A stretch of DNA of 64,000 bases from Komagataeibacter swingsii (GCF_003207895.1 NZ_NKUB01000010.1:62001-126000), one strand, 5' to 3'; shown: positions 39,209 through 49,314, numbered from the stretch's first letter. Program-made: numbers and translations. The notes: generated from the sequence alone by a model not told the origin.

Positions 39209-39844
39209 TCAGGGTATCCCGATCAGCTTGTGGGTCTGCAACGACAGCCGCCATTGCGGGTGGCGCATGCAATACGTGACCGCGTCGGCAGTGTTGCGGG
39301 CACGGTCGGCATTATCCATCGGCTGGAGCCAGAACTGCTGGAAATCAAGCCCGGCCACCTGATCGGGCGGCAGGTCCGGCTGCGGATAGACCAGCTTGAG
39401 TTCATGCCCGCGTGTCTGGACCAGGTCCGCACCCGCCTTGGGGCTGACGCATATCCAGTCGATCCCTTCCGGCGCGGCCACGGTGCCGTTGGTCTCCACC
39501 GCGATTTCAAAACCCCGCGCATGCAGTGCCGCCACCAGCGCGTCATCCAGCTGCAACAGGGGTTCACCGCCGGTCAGGACGACAAAGGCTGCCTTTCTGT
39601 CCGGTCCGGGCCACCGGGCCGCAATGGCATCCGCCAGTTGGTCCGCATCCGCGAAGCGGCCGCCACCGGGGCCGTCGGTGCCGATGAAATCCGTATCACA
39701 GAACCGGCACGTCGCCCGCTCCCGGTCGCGTTCCAGGCCCGACCACAGGTTACACCCCGCAAACCGGCAGAATACCGCCGTACGGCCCGCCTGCGCGCCT
39801 TCACCCTGCAGGGTGGGGAAGATTTCCTTTACGGTATAGGACAT
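39209..39844 (-). CDS. queE: 7-carboxy-7-deazaguanine synthase
   Basis: Radical SAM enzyme that rearranges carboxytetrahydropterin to carboxydeazaguanine. It has 211 residues. It carries [28 protein letters not shown] and then CRFCDTDF. The cluster-binding cysteines are spread as C-X14-C-X2-C, a longer loop than the classical CX3CX2C and a known QueE variant. [13 protein letters not shown] supplies the SAM-binding GGE. It follows bioB by 86 bases with no evident preQ1 riboswitch. Confidence 0.93.
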   Translation of the reverse strand: MSYTVKEIFPTLQGEGAQAGRTAVFCRFAGCNLWSGLERDRERATCRFCDTDFIGTDGPGGGRFADADQLADAIAARWPGPDRKAAFVVLTGGEPLLQLDDALVAALHARGFEIAVETNGTVAAPEGIDWICVSPKAGADLVQTRGHELKLVYPQPDLPPDQVAGLDFQQFWLQPMDNADRARNTADAVTYCMRHPQWRLSLQTHKLIGIP

Positions 39845-39930
39845 GTTCCAGATTTCGTAATGCACGCGGCCGGAAAAGGGCACCACGCGTGGGAACTGCC
39901 CCGCCGGTCCCGCGCCCGGCTGCGTCGGGT

Positions 39931-40947
39931 TCAGCCCTGTTTGTGTGATGTATGCATGCCCAGCCGGTCAAGCAACTGCCGGTCACGCAGGGCCGCCGGG
40001 TTGGGCGTGGTCAGCAGGCGTTCGCCATAGAAAATGGAATTGGCGCCGGCAAGGAAGCACAGCGTCTGGGCTTCATCGCTCATGTCCTCGCGGCCTGCGG
40101 CAAGGCGCACGCGGCTGGCGGGCATGGTGATGCGGGCGGCGGCGATGGTGCGCACGAATTCGATCGGGTCGACCGCCGTGGCCCTGTCGGCCAGCGGGGT
40201 GCCTTCCACGCGCACCAGCATGTTGATCGGCACGCTTTCGGGGTGGCGGGGCAGGCTGGCCAGCGTCGCGATCATGCCCGCGCGGTCCGTGGTGTCCTCC
40301 CCCATGCCGACGATGCCGCCACAGCAGACATTGATCCCGGCGTCGCGCACGTTTTCCAGTGTATCAAGCCGGTCCTGAAAGGTGCGGGTGGAGATGATGT
40401 CGCCATAATATTCGGGCGAGGTATCGATGTTGTGGTTGTAGTAATCCAGCCCGGCATCCTTGAGCCTGTGCGCCTGGCGGTTGTCGAGCATGCCCAGCGT
40501 CACGCAGCTTTCCAGCCCCAGCGCCTTGACGCCCTCGACCATGGCGCACACGGTCTCAAGGTCATGTTCCTTGGGGCTGCGCCATGCCGCCCCCATGCAG
40601 AAGCGCGCCGCACCCGCGGCCTTGGCGGCGCGGGCTTCCTTCAGCACTTCTTCGACCGCCATCAGGCGGCTGGCCTTTACGCCGCCATCTTCATGCATCG
40701 CGCTCTGCGGGCAGTAGGCGCAGTCTTCGGGGCACCCGCCTGTCTTGATCGACAGCAGGGTAGAAATCTGCATTTCCGTGGGGTCGAAACGGGCGCGATG
40801 CACCGTCTGCGCCCGATAGATCAGGTCCGGGAAGGGCAGCGCCATCAGGGCCGCGACTTCGTCACGCGTCCAGTCTGTCCTTATGGGGGGCAGGCTGGTG
40901 GCCCCGGCGTGCATGGACAGGGTGTCCGGGCTGCTCCCATCGGGCAT
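39931..40947 (-). CDS. bioB: biotin synthase
   Basis: Radical SAM enzyme that inserts sulfur into dethiobiotin. It has 338 residues, with the [4Fe-4S] motif [13 protein letters not shown], then [41 protein letters not shown] and the [2Fe-2S]-ligand region [17 protein letters not shown]. The ATG at 40947 has AGAGGA nine bases before it; longer in-frame starts to 41019 add atypical residues. No other bio genes are in the window, and no BioR or BirA-type operator was seen. Confidence 0.96.
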   Translation of the reverse strand: MPDGSSPDTLSMHAGATSLPPIRTDWTRDEVAALMALPFPDLIYRAQTVHRARFDPTEMQISTLLSIKTGGCPEDCAYCPQSAMHEDGGVKASRLMAVEEVLKEARAAKAAGAARFCMGAAWRSPKEHDLETVCAMVEGVKALGLESCVTLGMLDNRQAHRLKDAGLDYYNHNIDTSPEYYGDIISTRTFQDRLDTLENVRDAGINVCCGGIVGMGEDTTDRAGMIATLASLPRHPESVPINMLVRVEGTPLADRATAVDPIEFVRTIAAARITMPASRVRLAAGREDMSDEAQTLCFLAGANSIFYGERLLTTPNPAALRDRQLLDRLGMHTSHKQG

Positions 40948-41054
40948 CGGTCTGGATCCTCTGGCGGTGAAGTGGAAAACTTTCCCGGCTGTGCCATACA
41001 AAACCGGCGATGACCACACTTTTGTTGTTATGGGGCCATCGCCGGAAATATGGG

Positions 41055-41927
41055 TCAGCCCAGCACGCGGGCCAGCGTGGTGCCCAGTTCGGCGGGGCTG
41101 GGGGCGACATGGATGCCCGCTTCACGCAGGGCCTCGATCTTGGCGCTGGCGGTCTCGTGCCCGCCGGTAATCACCGCGCCCGCATGGCCCATGCGGCGGC
41201 CCGGCGGCGCGGTGGCGCCCGCGATGAAGCCCACGACCGGCTTGCGCGTGCCGCTGGCGCGGATCAGTTCGGCGCCATCGATTTCGGACGTGCCGCCGAT
41301 TTCACCGATCATGACGATGGAATGGGTGTCCGGGTCCGCGATCATGCGTTCAAGCACATCGGTAAAGTCCATGCCCTTGACCGGGTCGCCGCCAATGCCG
41401 ACGCAGGTGCTCTGCCCCTGCCCGATGGCGGTGGTCTGGGCCACGGCCTCATAGGTCAGGGTGCCCGAGCGCGAGACGATGCCCACATGGCCACGGCGGT
41501 GGATCGGGCCGGGCATGATGCCGATCTTGCATTCATCGGGCGTGATGATGCCGGGGCAGTTCGGGCCGATCAGCAGGCTGTCGGACCGTTCGAGGGCCGC
41601 GCGCACGCGCACCATGTCCTGCACCGGGATGCCTTCGGTAATGCACACGATCAGCGGGATGCCGGCGGCGATCGCCTCAAGGATCGCATCCGCGGCACCT
41701 GCGGGCGGCACGTAGATGACGGACGCTTCGGCCCCCGTGGCCTCGCGCGCCTGTGCGACGGTGTCGAACACCGGCAGGCCCAGGTGCAGGCTGCCGCCCT
41801 TGCCCGGTGTGACGCCGCCGACCATGCGGGTGCCATAGGCGATGGCCTGTTCGGTGTGGAAGGTGCCCTGCGCGCCGGTAAAGCCCTGCGTGATCACCTT
41901 GGTGGATTTGTTGACGAGTATGGACAT
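41055..41927 (-). CDS. sucD: succinate-CoA ligase subunit alpha
   Basis: CoA-binding subunit of the TCA-cycle enzyme that converts succinyl-CoA to succinate with NTP formation. It has 290 residues. The start [18 protein letters not shown], the CoA site [14 protein letters not shown], and the phosphorylated His in [14 protein letters not shown] are all intact. It lies four bases after sucC. Malate-CoA ligase subunits are related, but the N-terminal match favours SucD. Confidence 0.95.
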   Translation of the reverse strand: MSILVNKSTKVITQGFTGAQGTFHTEQAIAYGTRMVGGVTPGKGGSLHLGLPVFDTVAQAREATGAEASVIYVPPAGAADAILEAIAAGIPLIVCITEGIPVQDMVRVRAALERSDSLLIGPNCPGIITPDECKIGIMPGPIHRRGHVGIVSRSGTLTYEAVAQTTAIGQGQSTCVGIGGDPVKGMDFTDVLERMIADPDTHSIVMIGEIGGTSEIDGAELIRASGTRKPVVGFIAGATAPPGRRMGHAGAVITGGHETASAKIEALREAGIHVAPSPAELGTTLARVLG

Positions 41928-41931
41928 GCGC

Positions 41932-43131
41932 TCAGGCTCCCGCGTTACGGACGGCGGATACGATCTTGCGGGCGGCATCGCCCAGGTCATCGGCGGGGAT
42001 GATCGTCAGGCCGGATTCCGCCAGCAGCGCCTTGCCGCGTTCGACATTCGTGCCCGCCAGCCGCACCACCAGCGGCACGTTCAGCCCGGTTTCGTGCGAT
42101 GCGGCGATGATGGCCTCCGCGATCACGTCGCAGCGCATGATGCCGCCGAAGATGTTGACCAGGATGCCGCGCACCTTGGGATCGCCGATCAGGATGCGGA
42201 AGGCGGCCGCCACCCGCTCCTTGGACGCGCCACCGCCTACATCAAGGAAGTTGGCCGGCTCCTCGCCTTCCATCTTGATGATGTCCATCGTCGCCATCGC
42301 CAGCCCCGCGCCATTGACCATGCAGCCGATGTTGCCATCCAGCCCGACATAGGCCAGCCCGTATTCGGCGGCTTCGCGTTCACGCGGGTCTTCCTCGTGC
42401 ACGTCACGCAGCTTCGCCAGTTCGGGGTGGCGGAACAGCGCGTTTTCATCGAACGCCATCTTGGCGTCCAGCGCCAGCAGGTCGCCCGACCCGGTCACGA
42501 CCAGCGGGTTGATTTCCACGATCGCGGCGTCAAGGCCGGTAAAGGCGCTGTAGGCGGAACGTACGACGTTCTGGAACGCTCTGATCTCGCGCCCCGTCAG
42601 GCCAAGGCGCACGGCAAGGTCGCGTGACTGGTAGTCGCACAGCCCCTTCGCCGGGTCGACATATTCCTTGAGGATGCGTTCAGGCGTGCGGGCCGCCACC
42701 TCCTCGATTTCCATACCGCCATCGGGGGATGCCACAATGACGATCTGGCCCGTGCCGCGATCGACCAGCATGGAAAAATACAGTTCACGCGCAATATCGC
42801 AGCCGGATTCGACATACAGCGTGCGCACGAGGCGCCCCATGGGGCCGGTCTGCTTGGTGACCAGCACTTCGCCCAGCATGGCGTCTGCCGCGTCGCTGAC
42901 TTCGTCCATGCTGCGCGCCAGCCGCACGCCGCCCTTGCCTTCGGGCTTGCCCGCGAAATGCCCGGCGCCACGGCCACCGGCGTGGATCTGTGCCTTGACC
43001 ACCGTAACCGGCGCGTTCAGGGCGCGGGCGGCATCGGCGGCCTGTGCTGCGGTGGTGGCGGCACGTCCTTCAGGCACGGGCATGCCGTAGGAGCGCAGAA
43101 GCGCCTTTGCCTGATATTCGTGAATATTCAT
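41932..43131 (-). CDS. sucC: succinate-CoA ligase [ADP-forming] subunit beta
   Basis: ATP-grasp subunit of succinyl-CoA synthetase. It has 399 residues, starting [16 protein letters not shown], with [24 protein letters not shown]-like [20 protein letters not shown], and the [13 protein letters not shown] power-helix region. Some acetic acid bacteria (Acetobacter) replace this enzyme with the AarC CoA-transferase; its intact presence suggests a conventional step here. The ATG at 43131 is preferred over the GTG-like start at 43143. Confidence 0.96.
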   Translation of the reverse strand: MNIHEYQAKALLRSYGMPVPEGRAATTAAQAADAARALNAPVTVVKAQIHAGGRGAGHFAGKPEGKGGVRLARSMDEVSDAADAMLGEVLVTKQTGPMGRLVRTLYVESGCDIARELYFSMLVDRGTGQIVIVASPDGGMEIEEVAARTPERILKEYVDPAKGLCDYQSRDLAVRLGLTGREIRAFQNVVRSAYSAFTGLDAAIVEINPLVVTGSGDLLALDAKMAFDENALFRHPELAKLRDVHEEDPREREAAEYGLAYVGLDGNIGCMVNGAGLAMATMDIIKMEGEEPANFLDVGGGASKERVAAAFRILIGDPKVRGILVNIFGGIMRCDVIAEAIIAASHETGLNVPLVVRLAGTNVERGKALLAESGLTIIPADDLGDAARKIVSAVRNAGA

Positions 43132-43316
43132 TTGGCGACCCAATCTGTCGTTCTTATTGGCGGTGTCGGGCTACGCCCCTAGCACGATATGGCCCCGGAA
43201 TGACAGGGGTGGGATGGATGCGGGATTGGCGTAAACATGAAACATGTGTCATGTCGTCTCCAGCAATGGCACGCGCGGCGCGCCGTCATGGAGAAAATGC
43301 AGAAGAACAGGTAGCG

Positions 43317-44141
43317 ATGAAACACTGGCGCATTGAACAGATGGACTGGGACCGTTTCGATCCGCGACGTGTGGACCCTGACATTGTCCCATTGGTCAAG
43401 GCCGCTTCGGTCGTTGAACGCAACGGCCTGGATTATGCCTGTTACCTGAAGAATGTATTCGCCGATGACCCTGATTTCAGCAAGGCGGCGGATAACTGGG
43501 CGCAGGAGGAGGTGCAGCATGGCGATGCCCTGGGCCGGTGGGCCATGCTGGCGGACCCGTCATGGGATTACATGGCGGCGTTCGAGCGGTACCGGCGGTC
43601 CTACCGGCTGGACCTTGACGTGGATGCTTCCATCCGCGGGTCGCGCACGGGGGAACTGATCGCGCGCTGCATGGTGGAAACGGGTACGTCCTCATTCTAC
43701 ACCGCGCTGGCCGACGCCACGGACGAACCCGTGCTCAAGGCGATATGCCGGCAGGTCGCGGCAGATGAATACCGTCATTTCAAGCTGTTCTATGACCATA
43801 TGCACCGCTACCTGCGGCGCGAGCACCTTGGGGTATGGCGGCGCACGCGCATCGCGCTGGGGCGCGTGACGGAAAGCGAGGATGACGAGCTGGCCTCCGC
43901 CTTCCATACCACCAACGAACCCAGCACCGTGCCCTATGACCACAAGCGCTGCATCGCGGCCTACATGTCGCGCGCGCTGCGCTTCTACCAGCCCCGGCAT
44001 GCCGTGCGGGTGACGGGCATGATCCTCAAGACAATCGGGTGGACGCCGCACGGGCGGCTGCATGCGCTGATCGCGCGCGCGGTGTACCACCTTCTCATGA
44101 TGCGGCAGCGCAAATTCGCGCGGGTCATGGCCGCGGCCTGA
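43317..44141 (+). CDS. ferritin-like diiron protein
   Basis: A 274-residue helical protein with two EExxH-type motifs, QEEVQHGDAL and ADEYRHFKLF, and preceding Glu residues in VVERNGLDY and MVETGTSSFY. Together these can form a four-helix diiron centre like acyl-ACP desaturases or rubrerythrin-type oxidases. The C-terminal half is basic and aromatic. Start ATG 43317 has CAGG at good spacing; the upstream frame would run into sucC's leader. The substrate is unknown: oxygenase, desaturase or iron/peroxide handling are all possible. Confidence 0.75.
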   Translation: MKHWRIEQMDWDRFDPRRVDPDIVPLVKAASVVERNGLDYACYLKNVFADDPDFSKAADNWAQEEVQHGDALGRWAMLADPSWDYMAAFERYRRSYRLDLDVDASIRGSRTGELIARCMVETGTSSFYTALADATDEPVLKAICRQVAADEYRHFKLFYDHMHRYLRREHLGVWRRTRIALGRVTESEDDELASAFHTTNEPSTVPYDHKRCIAAYMSRALRFYQPRHAVRVTGMILKTIGWTPHGRLHALIARAVYHLLMMRQRKFARVMAAA

Positions 44142-44194
44142 CCCGCCCCGGATTACAGACAGGAATGAAGACAGACATAATGAAGGCTCGGGAC

Positions 44195-44818
44195 ATGAAG
44201 ACGCGGTATCTCGCCCTTGTGGCGGCGGGCTGCCTTGCGCTGGCGGGCACGGCGCGGGCGGATGCGCCCCCCGCCCCCGCCCCCGACACGGCAGGGACGG
44301 ATACGCCGCCCGAAGCCCAGATCAGCGACGCCGCCCGTGCCGAGCGGCTGATTGCATCACAGGTCGGGCTGGTGAATTTCACGTCCCCCGCTTTCCACCG
44401 TGGCACGGTGCGGCATATCGTCATGTTCCGCTTCCTGCCCGTCATTACCGACGCCCAGCGCGCGGAGGTCGTAAGCCGCTTCATGGCGCTGCGCCAGATT
44501 TCCCGGCGCAGCGATGGCAGCCCTGTCGTCGCCGCCATCGAGACCGGCGCGCAGATGAGCGGGGAAGGGCTGGACGAGGGACTGCAGCAGGCCTTCGTCG
44601 TCACGTTCAATTCCGAGGGGGACCGCAATTACTATGTCGGCCGTCCCGTCGTGACCGACCCGGCCTATTTCGATCCCGCGCATGAAGCCTTCAGGAAATT
44701 CGCGGCCCCCTTCATCATCAGCACCCTCGTGTTCGATTATGTCGTCCCTGCCACCCATCCCCAGCGCAAGGCCCCGGTCCAGACCGGTCGCCTGCGTGTG
44801 CCCCAGCAGCAGGGCTGA
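44195..44818 (+). CDS. exported Dabb (stress-responsive alpha/beta barrel) domain protein
   Basis: A protein of 207 residues that starts with a clear signal peptide (YLALVAAGCLALAGTARADA) and a Pro-rich spacer. The Dabb domain (about 75-185) shows GTVRHIVMFRFLPVITDAQ, AFVVTFNSEGDRNYYVGRP and the PAHEAFRKFAAPF ending typical of the fold. Dabb proteins are usually cytosolic dimers of small size, so export is unusual. Possible starts at 44165, 44180 and 44195 all keep the signal peptide. Function unknown. Confidence 0.72.
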   Translation: MKTRYLALVAAGCLALAGTARADAPPAPAPDTAGTDTPPEAQISDAARAERLIASQVGLVNFTSPAFHRGTVRHIVMFRFLPVITDAQRAEVVSRFMALRQISRRSDGSPVVAAIETGAQMSGEGLDEGLQQAFVVTFNSEGDRNYYVGRPVVTDPAYFDPAHEAFRKFAAPFIISTLVFDYVVPATHPQRKAPVQTGRLRVPQQQG

Positions 44819-44853
44819 CGGGCCGGACCCATCCCATCAAGGAGCAAGATTAC

Positions 44854-45612
44854 ATGACAACCGTGACCCTGGGTCATCTGGACAATACCCTGCAGCAGGC
44901 ATCGGCGGCAGCCGTGGCGCGCGTGCTGGAAGCCTATGAACTTGAAATCGAATACGTCGTGGCCGCCCGCGCCGAAATGGTGGAGCACATGCGCCGTGGC
45001 GATGTGGACCTGTTCGTGTCCGCATGGCTGCCCGATGTCGATGCGGCCTTCCTTGCCCCCGACCTGGGCATGGAGGCGTTTGGCCAGCTGTATCGCCCGG
45101 CCTTTGGCTGGTGCCTGCCCGAGGCGGCGGCGACCGGCATCACCTCGCTGGCCCAACTGGCCGGTGAGGGCTGCCCCGTCTGCCGCGAGATCGTGACCCC
45201 GGACTCCATCCTTGACCGTGTGCGTCAGGTTGTCGCGGCCTACAACCTGACGGAAGCGGGCTACACCATCGCCAGCCGGCCTGATGCGCAGGCGTATGAC
45301 CACGCGGCCCATATCCTTGCCGGTGGCCTGCCCGAAATCATCCCGACATGGCAGCCCTCCTTCCTGCATTATGGCCAGCGCCTGGTGCAACTGGATGACC
45401 CGAAGGGCGCGTACGGGGCGGAACAGGATGCGCGTATCCTGCTGCGTTCCGCCGCGCGGGCCGACATGGACCAGGACCTGCTGGATGAACTTGATGAACT
45501 GACGCTGGGCAACAAGGTGGTCAGTGCGCTGGACCACGCCATGCGCTTTGATGGCATGAGTGCCGATGAAGCCGCCGAGGCATGGCAGCGCGGCAAGCTG
45601 CTGCCGCGCTGA
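44854..45612 (+). CDS. OpuAC-like glycine-betaine-binding protein without a signal peptide
   Basis: 252 residues resembling the substrate-binding fold of glycine betaine/choline ABC systems: RAEMVEHMRRGDVDLFVSAWLPD, GWCLPEAAATGITSLAQL, SILDRVRQVVAAYNL and LPEIIPTWQPSFLHY, where aromatic residues would cage a quaternary amine. The protein begins MTTVTLGHLDNTL with no export signal and no linked permease or ATPase gene, so it is probably cytoplasmic. It may be a binding or sensing protein repurposed from a transporter. The methyltransferase gene starts 10 bases after its stop, hinting at a link to methylated amines. Confidence 0.7.
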   Translation: MTTVTLGHLDNTLQQASAAAVARVLEAYELEIEYVVAARAEMVEHMRRGDVDLFVSAWLPDVDAAFLAPDLGMEAFGQLYRPAFGWCLPEAAATGITSLAQLAGEGCPVCREIVTPDSILDRVRQVVAAYNLTEAGYTIASRPDAQAYDHAAHILAGGLPEIIPTWQPSFLHYGQRLVQLDDPKGAYGAEQDARILLRSAARADMDQDLLDELDELTLGNKVVSALDHAMRFDGMSADEAAEAWQRGKLLPR

Positions 45613-45622
45613 GAGCCATGCC

Positions 45623-46897
45623 ATGAGCCAGCATGAAACCGATGCCCTGCCCGCCCACGATGCGCGTGATGCGGGACTTCAGGCCCAGTACGAGCAGTAT
45701 CCCTATCCCGCCCGCGACCCGCGTGAGGAAAAGGGCCGCCTGCTGATCGGCAGTCCCAGCCACCTGCGCGAAATCGATTACTGGGTCTTCGGGGCCACCC
45801 GGCCGCAATCCCTGCCGCTGCGGGTGCTGGTGGCCGGGTGTGGCACGGGGGATGGCGCGATCATGCTGGCCACCCACATGGCGCGCGCGGGGCGGGCGGG
45901 GGAGGTGCTGTGCCTTGACCGTTCCCCCGTGGCGCTGGAGACAGCGCGGGCACGGGCGGACGTGCGTGGCCTGGAAAACATGCGCTTCGTACGCGGTGAC
46001 CTGGCCGACCTCGCCGCGGTCGCCCCCGGGCCGTTCGACTATATCGACTGCTGTGGCGTGCTGCACCACCTGCCTGACCCCGATGCCGGGCTTGCGGCGC
46101 TGGAAGGCGTGCTGGCCCCGGGTGGGGGGATGGGCCTCATGGTCTATGCCCCCTATGGCCGCACGGGCGTGTACATGCTGCAGGACGCGCTGGAGCGACT
46201 GGCCCCGGTGGCGGATGCGCCACGGCAGCGGCTGGACGTGGCGCGCCGTGTCATGCGGCACCTGCCCGCCACGGCGTGGCTGCGGCAGAACGGCAATTTT
46301 GGCGATCACCTGACTGGGGGCGATGCAGGGCTGTATGACCTGCTGCTCAACCCGCGTGACCGGGCGTATGACATCACCGCCTTCCACGCCCTGCTGGACC
46401 GCGCGGGGCTGGCGGCCGCGTGCCTGATGGAACCGGCCCGTTACGATCCCGCCCTGCTGCTGCCCGATCCGCGCCTGCGTGAACGGATCGCGGCCCTGCC
46501 CGAACGCGCGCGCCAGGCCGTGGCGGAGGACGTGGCGGGCAACATGGCCACCCATGTCGCCTATGTGCGCCGGGCCAGCGAACCCGTGGGCCGCGCCAAC
46601 CCCATGGCGGCGGATGCCGTACCCATAATGCGTGAAATCCCGGGCATCGAGCTTGCCCGCATGATCGGCGGCGATGACCGGCTGCCCTTCGCCTTTGGCA
46701 CGTTGCAGGTCGCGATCGCCGTGCCGCCGCAGGCGCGCGGCATCCTGCCCCTGATCGACGGGGACCGCACGGTGGGAGAGATCGCCGCGATCATGGAAAC
46801 GCGCGGCCTGTCCGCCAGCCGGTTCGCAAAAGTCTGGGAACAGGTTTTCACCACGCTGGAATCGCTGAACCGGGTGCTGCTGCGCGCGCCGCGCTGA
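45623..46897 (+). CDS. class I SAM-dependent methyltransferase with C-terminal winged-helix-like domain
   Basis: 424 residues. After YEQYPYPARDP the SAM-binding core has VLVAGCGTGDGAIML (motif I), CLDRSPVALETARARA (II), and DYIDCCGVLHHLPDP (post-motif). About residues 240-340 are a methyltransferase regulatory-like insert. The last 60 residues (GILPLIDGDRTVGEIAAIMETRGL) resemble the wHTH/PqqD-like module seen in some peptide-modifying enzymes. The substrate is unknown. It sits between the OpuAC-like gene and a YdcF gene two bases downstream. Confidence 0.75.
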   Translation: MSQHETDALPAHDARDAGLQAQYEQYPYPARDPREEKGRLLIGSPSHLREIDYWVFGATRPQSLPLRVLVAGCGTGDGAIMLATHMARAGRAGEVLCLDRSPVALETARARADVRGLENMRFVRGDLADLAAVAPGPFDYIDCCGVLHHLPDPDAGLAALEGVLAPGGGMGLMVYAPYGRTGVYMLQDALERLAPVADAPRQRLDVARRVMRHLPATAWLRQNGNFGDHLTGGDAGLYDLLLNPRDRAYDITAFHALLDRAGLAAACLMEPARYDPALLLPDPRLRERIAALPERARQAVAEDVAGNMATHVAYVRRASEPVGRANPMAADAVPIMREIPGIELARMIGGDDRLPFAFGTLQVAIAVPPQARGILPLIDGDRTVGEIAAIMETRGLSASRFAKVWEQVFTTLESLNRVLLRAPR

Positions 46898-46899
46898 CC

Positions 46900-47439
46900 A
46901 TGGCGGAACAGGCGTGGCAGGACGGCCTGCCAGTCGTCATATTCGGCGCGAGACTGCATCCCGATGGCGCCCCCACGCGCACATTGCGCCTGCGCGTGGG
47001 GGCGGCCCATGCCTTTGGCCGTCGGCGGGGCAGGGTGGTGTATGTGCCCACCGGCGGCCCTTCGCAGCCTTCGGGCCGGCGGGAGGCGGTCGTCATGGCC
47101 GATATGCTGCAGGCCATGGGCGTCCCGCCCGATGCCATCATGGTGGAGGACACGGCCCCCGATACGCTGGCCTCCGCCATCCGGTGCACGGGGCTGCTGC
47201 GGCGACAGGGATATGCGGGGCCGGTTGCGGTAGCCAGCAGTGCCTACCACCTGCCGCGTTGCCTGCTGCTCATGCGGATGATGGGGTGGCAGGTGGTGCG
47301 CGTGCCCCCGCCGGATGCGCCCGCCGCGCAGCGGCTGGGCCGGCGCTGGTTCTGGCGCCTGCGCGAAGGGGCGGCGCTGCCGTGGGATGCGCTGCTGCTG
47401 GCATGGTACCGCCTGCGCGCGGGACGGGATGGTGATTGA
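46900..47439 (+). CDS. YdcF/ElyC (DUF218) family protein
   Basis: 179 residues with the DUF218 layout: VVIFGARLHPDGAPT in place of the usual V-x-G-x-x-x-x-x-G start, VVYVPTGGPSQPSGRREAVVMADML, and the highly conserved SSAYHLPRCLLLMRMMGW. Members include ElyC, which affects lipid-carrier or peptidoglycan metabolism. No membrane segment is seen, unlike ElyC. It starts two bases after the methyltransferase stop. The exact role is unknown. Confidence 0.78.
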   Translation: MAEQAWQDGLPVVIFGARLHPDGAPTRTLRLRVGAAHAFGRRRGRVVYVPTGGPSQPSGRREAVVMADMLQAMGVPPDAIMVEDTAPDTLASAIRCTGLLRRQGYAGPVAVASSAYHLPRCLLLMRMMGWQVVRVPPPDAPAAQRLGRRWFWRLREGAALPWDALLLAWYRLRAGRDGD

Positions 47440-47504
47440 CACTGCCTGCCGCAACCCGCATCACGCGGTTGAACCGAAAAACAATATGAGTGTGGATGGA
47501 AGTC

Positions 47505-48482
47505 ATGCCTGTGCAAGCCTTTGTTTTCCCCGGTCAGGGAAGTCAGTCTGTTGGAATGGGACGCGATCTGGCCGAGGCATTCGCCCCTGCGCGGGAAGTG
47601 TTCCAGGAAGTGGATGACGCCTTGGGCCAGCACCTCTCGAAGCTCATGTTCGAAGGCCCGATGGAGGACCTGACCCGCACCGACAATGCCCAGCCCGCGC
47701 TGATGGCGGTCTCGCTGGCCGTGCTGCGCGTGCTGGAGCGTGAAGGGGGCGTGGACCTGAAGCGTGACGTGGCGCTGGTGGCCGGGCATTCGCTGGGTGA
47801 ATATTCGGCCCTTGCGGCCGCCGGCGCGCTGGGCATCGCCCAGACGGCCCGCCTGCTGCGCCTGCGCGGCAACGCCATGCAGAAGGCCGTGCCGCCGGGC
47901 GAGGGGGGCATGGCGGCCCTGATCGGCGTGGGCATGGACATGGACCGCGCCGCCAGCCTGTGCGCGGAAGCCGCGACCTTTGCCGATGAAGCGGGCAGGA
48001 CCCACACGCAGGTGCTGGAAGTCGCCAATGACAACGGCGGCGGCCAAGTGGTCGTGGCGGGCGAGACGGCGGCAATCGACCGCGTGATCGCCCTGGCCAG
48101 GGCGCAGGGCGTCAAGCGCGCGCTCAGGCTGCCGGTATCCGCCCCGTTCCATTGCTCGATGATGGCCCCGGCCGCCGAGGAAATGCGCGCAGCCCTGGCT
48201 GATACGGACATCAAGGCCCCGGTCGTGCCGGTGGTGGCCAACGTCACGGCGGCCAAGGTCACCGACCCCGCCACGATCCGCGACCTGCTGGTGCGTCAGG
48301 TGACCGGCACCGTGCGCTGGCGTGAAAGCGTGGACGCCATGGTGGCCATGGGCATCGACAGCTTTGTCGAAATCGGTTCGGGCAAGGTTCTGGCCGGGCT
48401 GGTGAAGCGGATCAATGGCGACGTGGCCACCCGTTCGGTCGGGACCCCGGCCGATATCGAGGCCTATCTGGCCGCACGCTGA
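47505..48482 (+). CDS. fabD: malonyl-CoA:ACP transacylase
   Basis: Transfers malonyl from CoA to ACP for fatty acid synthesis. It has 325 residues: FVFPGQGSQSVGMG at the start, nucleophile Ser in AGHSLGEYSALAA, catalytic His in SAPFHCSMM, and the C-terminal EIGSGKVLAGLVKRI. The in-frame ATG at 47490 is possible, but TGGAAG lies just before ATG 47505 (MPVQAFVFPGQ). It heads the fabD-fabG-acpP-fabF cluster. Confidence 0.97.
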   Translation: MPVQAFVFPGQGSQSVGMGRDLAEAFAPAREVFQEVDDALGQHLSKLMFEGPMEDLTRTDNAQPALMAVSLAVLRVLEREGGVDLKRDVALVAGHSLGEYSALAAAGALGIAQTARLLRLRGNAMQKAVPPGEGGMAALIGVGMDMDRAASLCAEAATFADEAGRTHTQVLEVANDNGGGQVVVAGETAAIDRVIALARAQGVKRALRLPVSAPFHCSMMAPAAEEMRAALADTDIKAPVVPVVANVTAAKVTDPATIRDLLVRQVTGTVRWRESVDAMVAMGIDSFVEIGSGKVLAGLVKRINGDVATRSVGTPADIEAYLAAR

Positions 48483-48558
48483 AAAAGAAGCATCTGTCCC
48501 ACGGCAGCGGTCGTGGGGTCATGTTGAATTGATGGATACCAAAGGGAACGGACAGGTC

Positions 48559-49314
48559 ATGTTCAGGCTGGACGGAAAGGTTGCTCTGGTTACCGGGGCA
48601 TCGGGTGGAATCGGGCGCGAGATCGCGCGTGCGCTGCATGCGCAGGGTGCGGTCGTGGTGCTGTCGGGCACCCGGCAGGCGGTGCTGGAGGACGTCGTGG
48701 CGTCCATCGGCGCGGAAGGTGGCGTGGACCGGCTGCATGTCTGTCCCGCCGACCTGTCGGATGCGGCGGCGGCCGACGCGCTGGTCGCCAGCGCCGAGGA
48801 AAAGGCCGGTGCGCCACTGGCCATCCTGGTCAACAATGCCGGGCTGACACGCGACACGCTTGCGATTCGGATGAAGGACGAGGACTGGAGCCGCGTGCTG
48901 GATGTTGACCTGGCCGCCCCCTTCCGCCTGTGTCGCGCGGCCCTGAAGGGCATGCTGCGCCGCAGGGCGGGGCGGATTGTCAACATCGCCTCCGTCGTGG
49001 GGGTGACGGGCAATGCGGGCCAGGCCAATTACGCCGCCGCCAAGGCCGGGATGATCGGCATGGGCAAGTCGCTGGCGCAGGAAGCGGGCAGCCGGGGCGT
49101 GACCGTCAACACCGTGGCGCCCGGCTTTGTCCAGACTGCCATGACCGATGTTCTGCCGGAGGCGCAGAAGGAAAAGCTGGTCGGCTCCATCCCGCTGGGC
49201 CGCATGGGGCAGGCCACCGACATCGCCCCGGCCGTGGTTTACCTTGCCTCTGACGAGGCCGGGTGGGTTACCGGGGCCACGATCCATGTCAATGGCGGCA
49301 TGGCGATGGTCTGA
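48559..49314 (+). CDS. fabG: 3-oxoacyl-ACP reductase
   Basis: NADPH-dependent SDR enzyme reducing 3-ketoacyl-ACP. It has 251 residues: ALVTGASGGIGREIA cofactor motif, NNAG, the catalytic Ser in NIASVVGVTGNAGQ and Tyr/Lys in ANYAAAKAG, and the C-terminal TGATIHVNGGMAMV. The ATG at 48559 follows GGACAGG closely; the longer frame to 48532 adds nine unconserved residues. Confidence 0.96.
   Translation: MFRLDGKVALVTGASGGIGREIARALHAQGAVVVLSGTRQAVLEDVVASIGAEGGVDRLHVCPADLSDAAAADALVASAEEKAGAPLAILVNNAGLTRDTLAIRMKDEDWSRVLDVDLAAPFRLCRAALKGMLRRRAGRIVNIASVVGVTGNAGQANYAAAKAGMIGMGKSLAQEAGSRGVTVNTVAPGFVQTAMTDVLPEAQKEKLVGSIPLGRMGQATDIAPAVVYLASDEAGWVTGATIHVNGGMAMV

Noticed and set aside
39845-39930. Possible preQ1 riboswitch before queE
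   Set aside because: The 86-base gap lacks the A-rich tail and conserved C-rich loop of known preQ1 classes.
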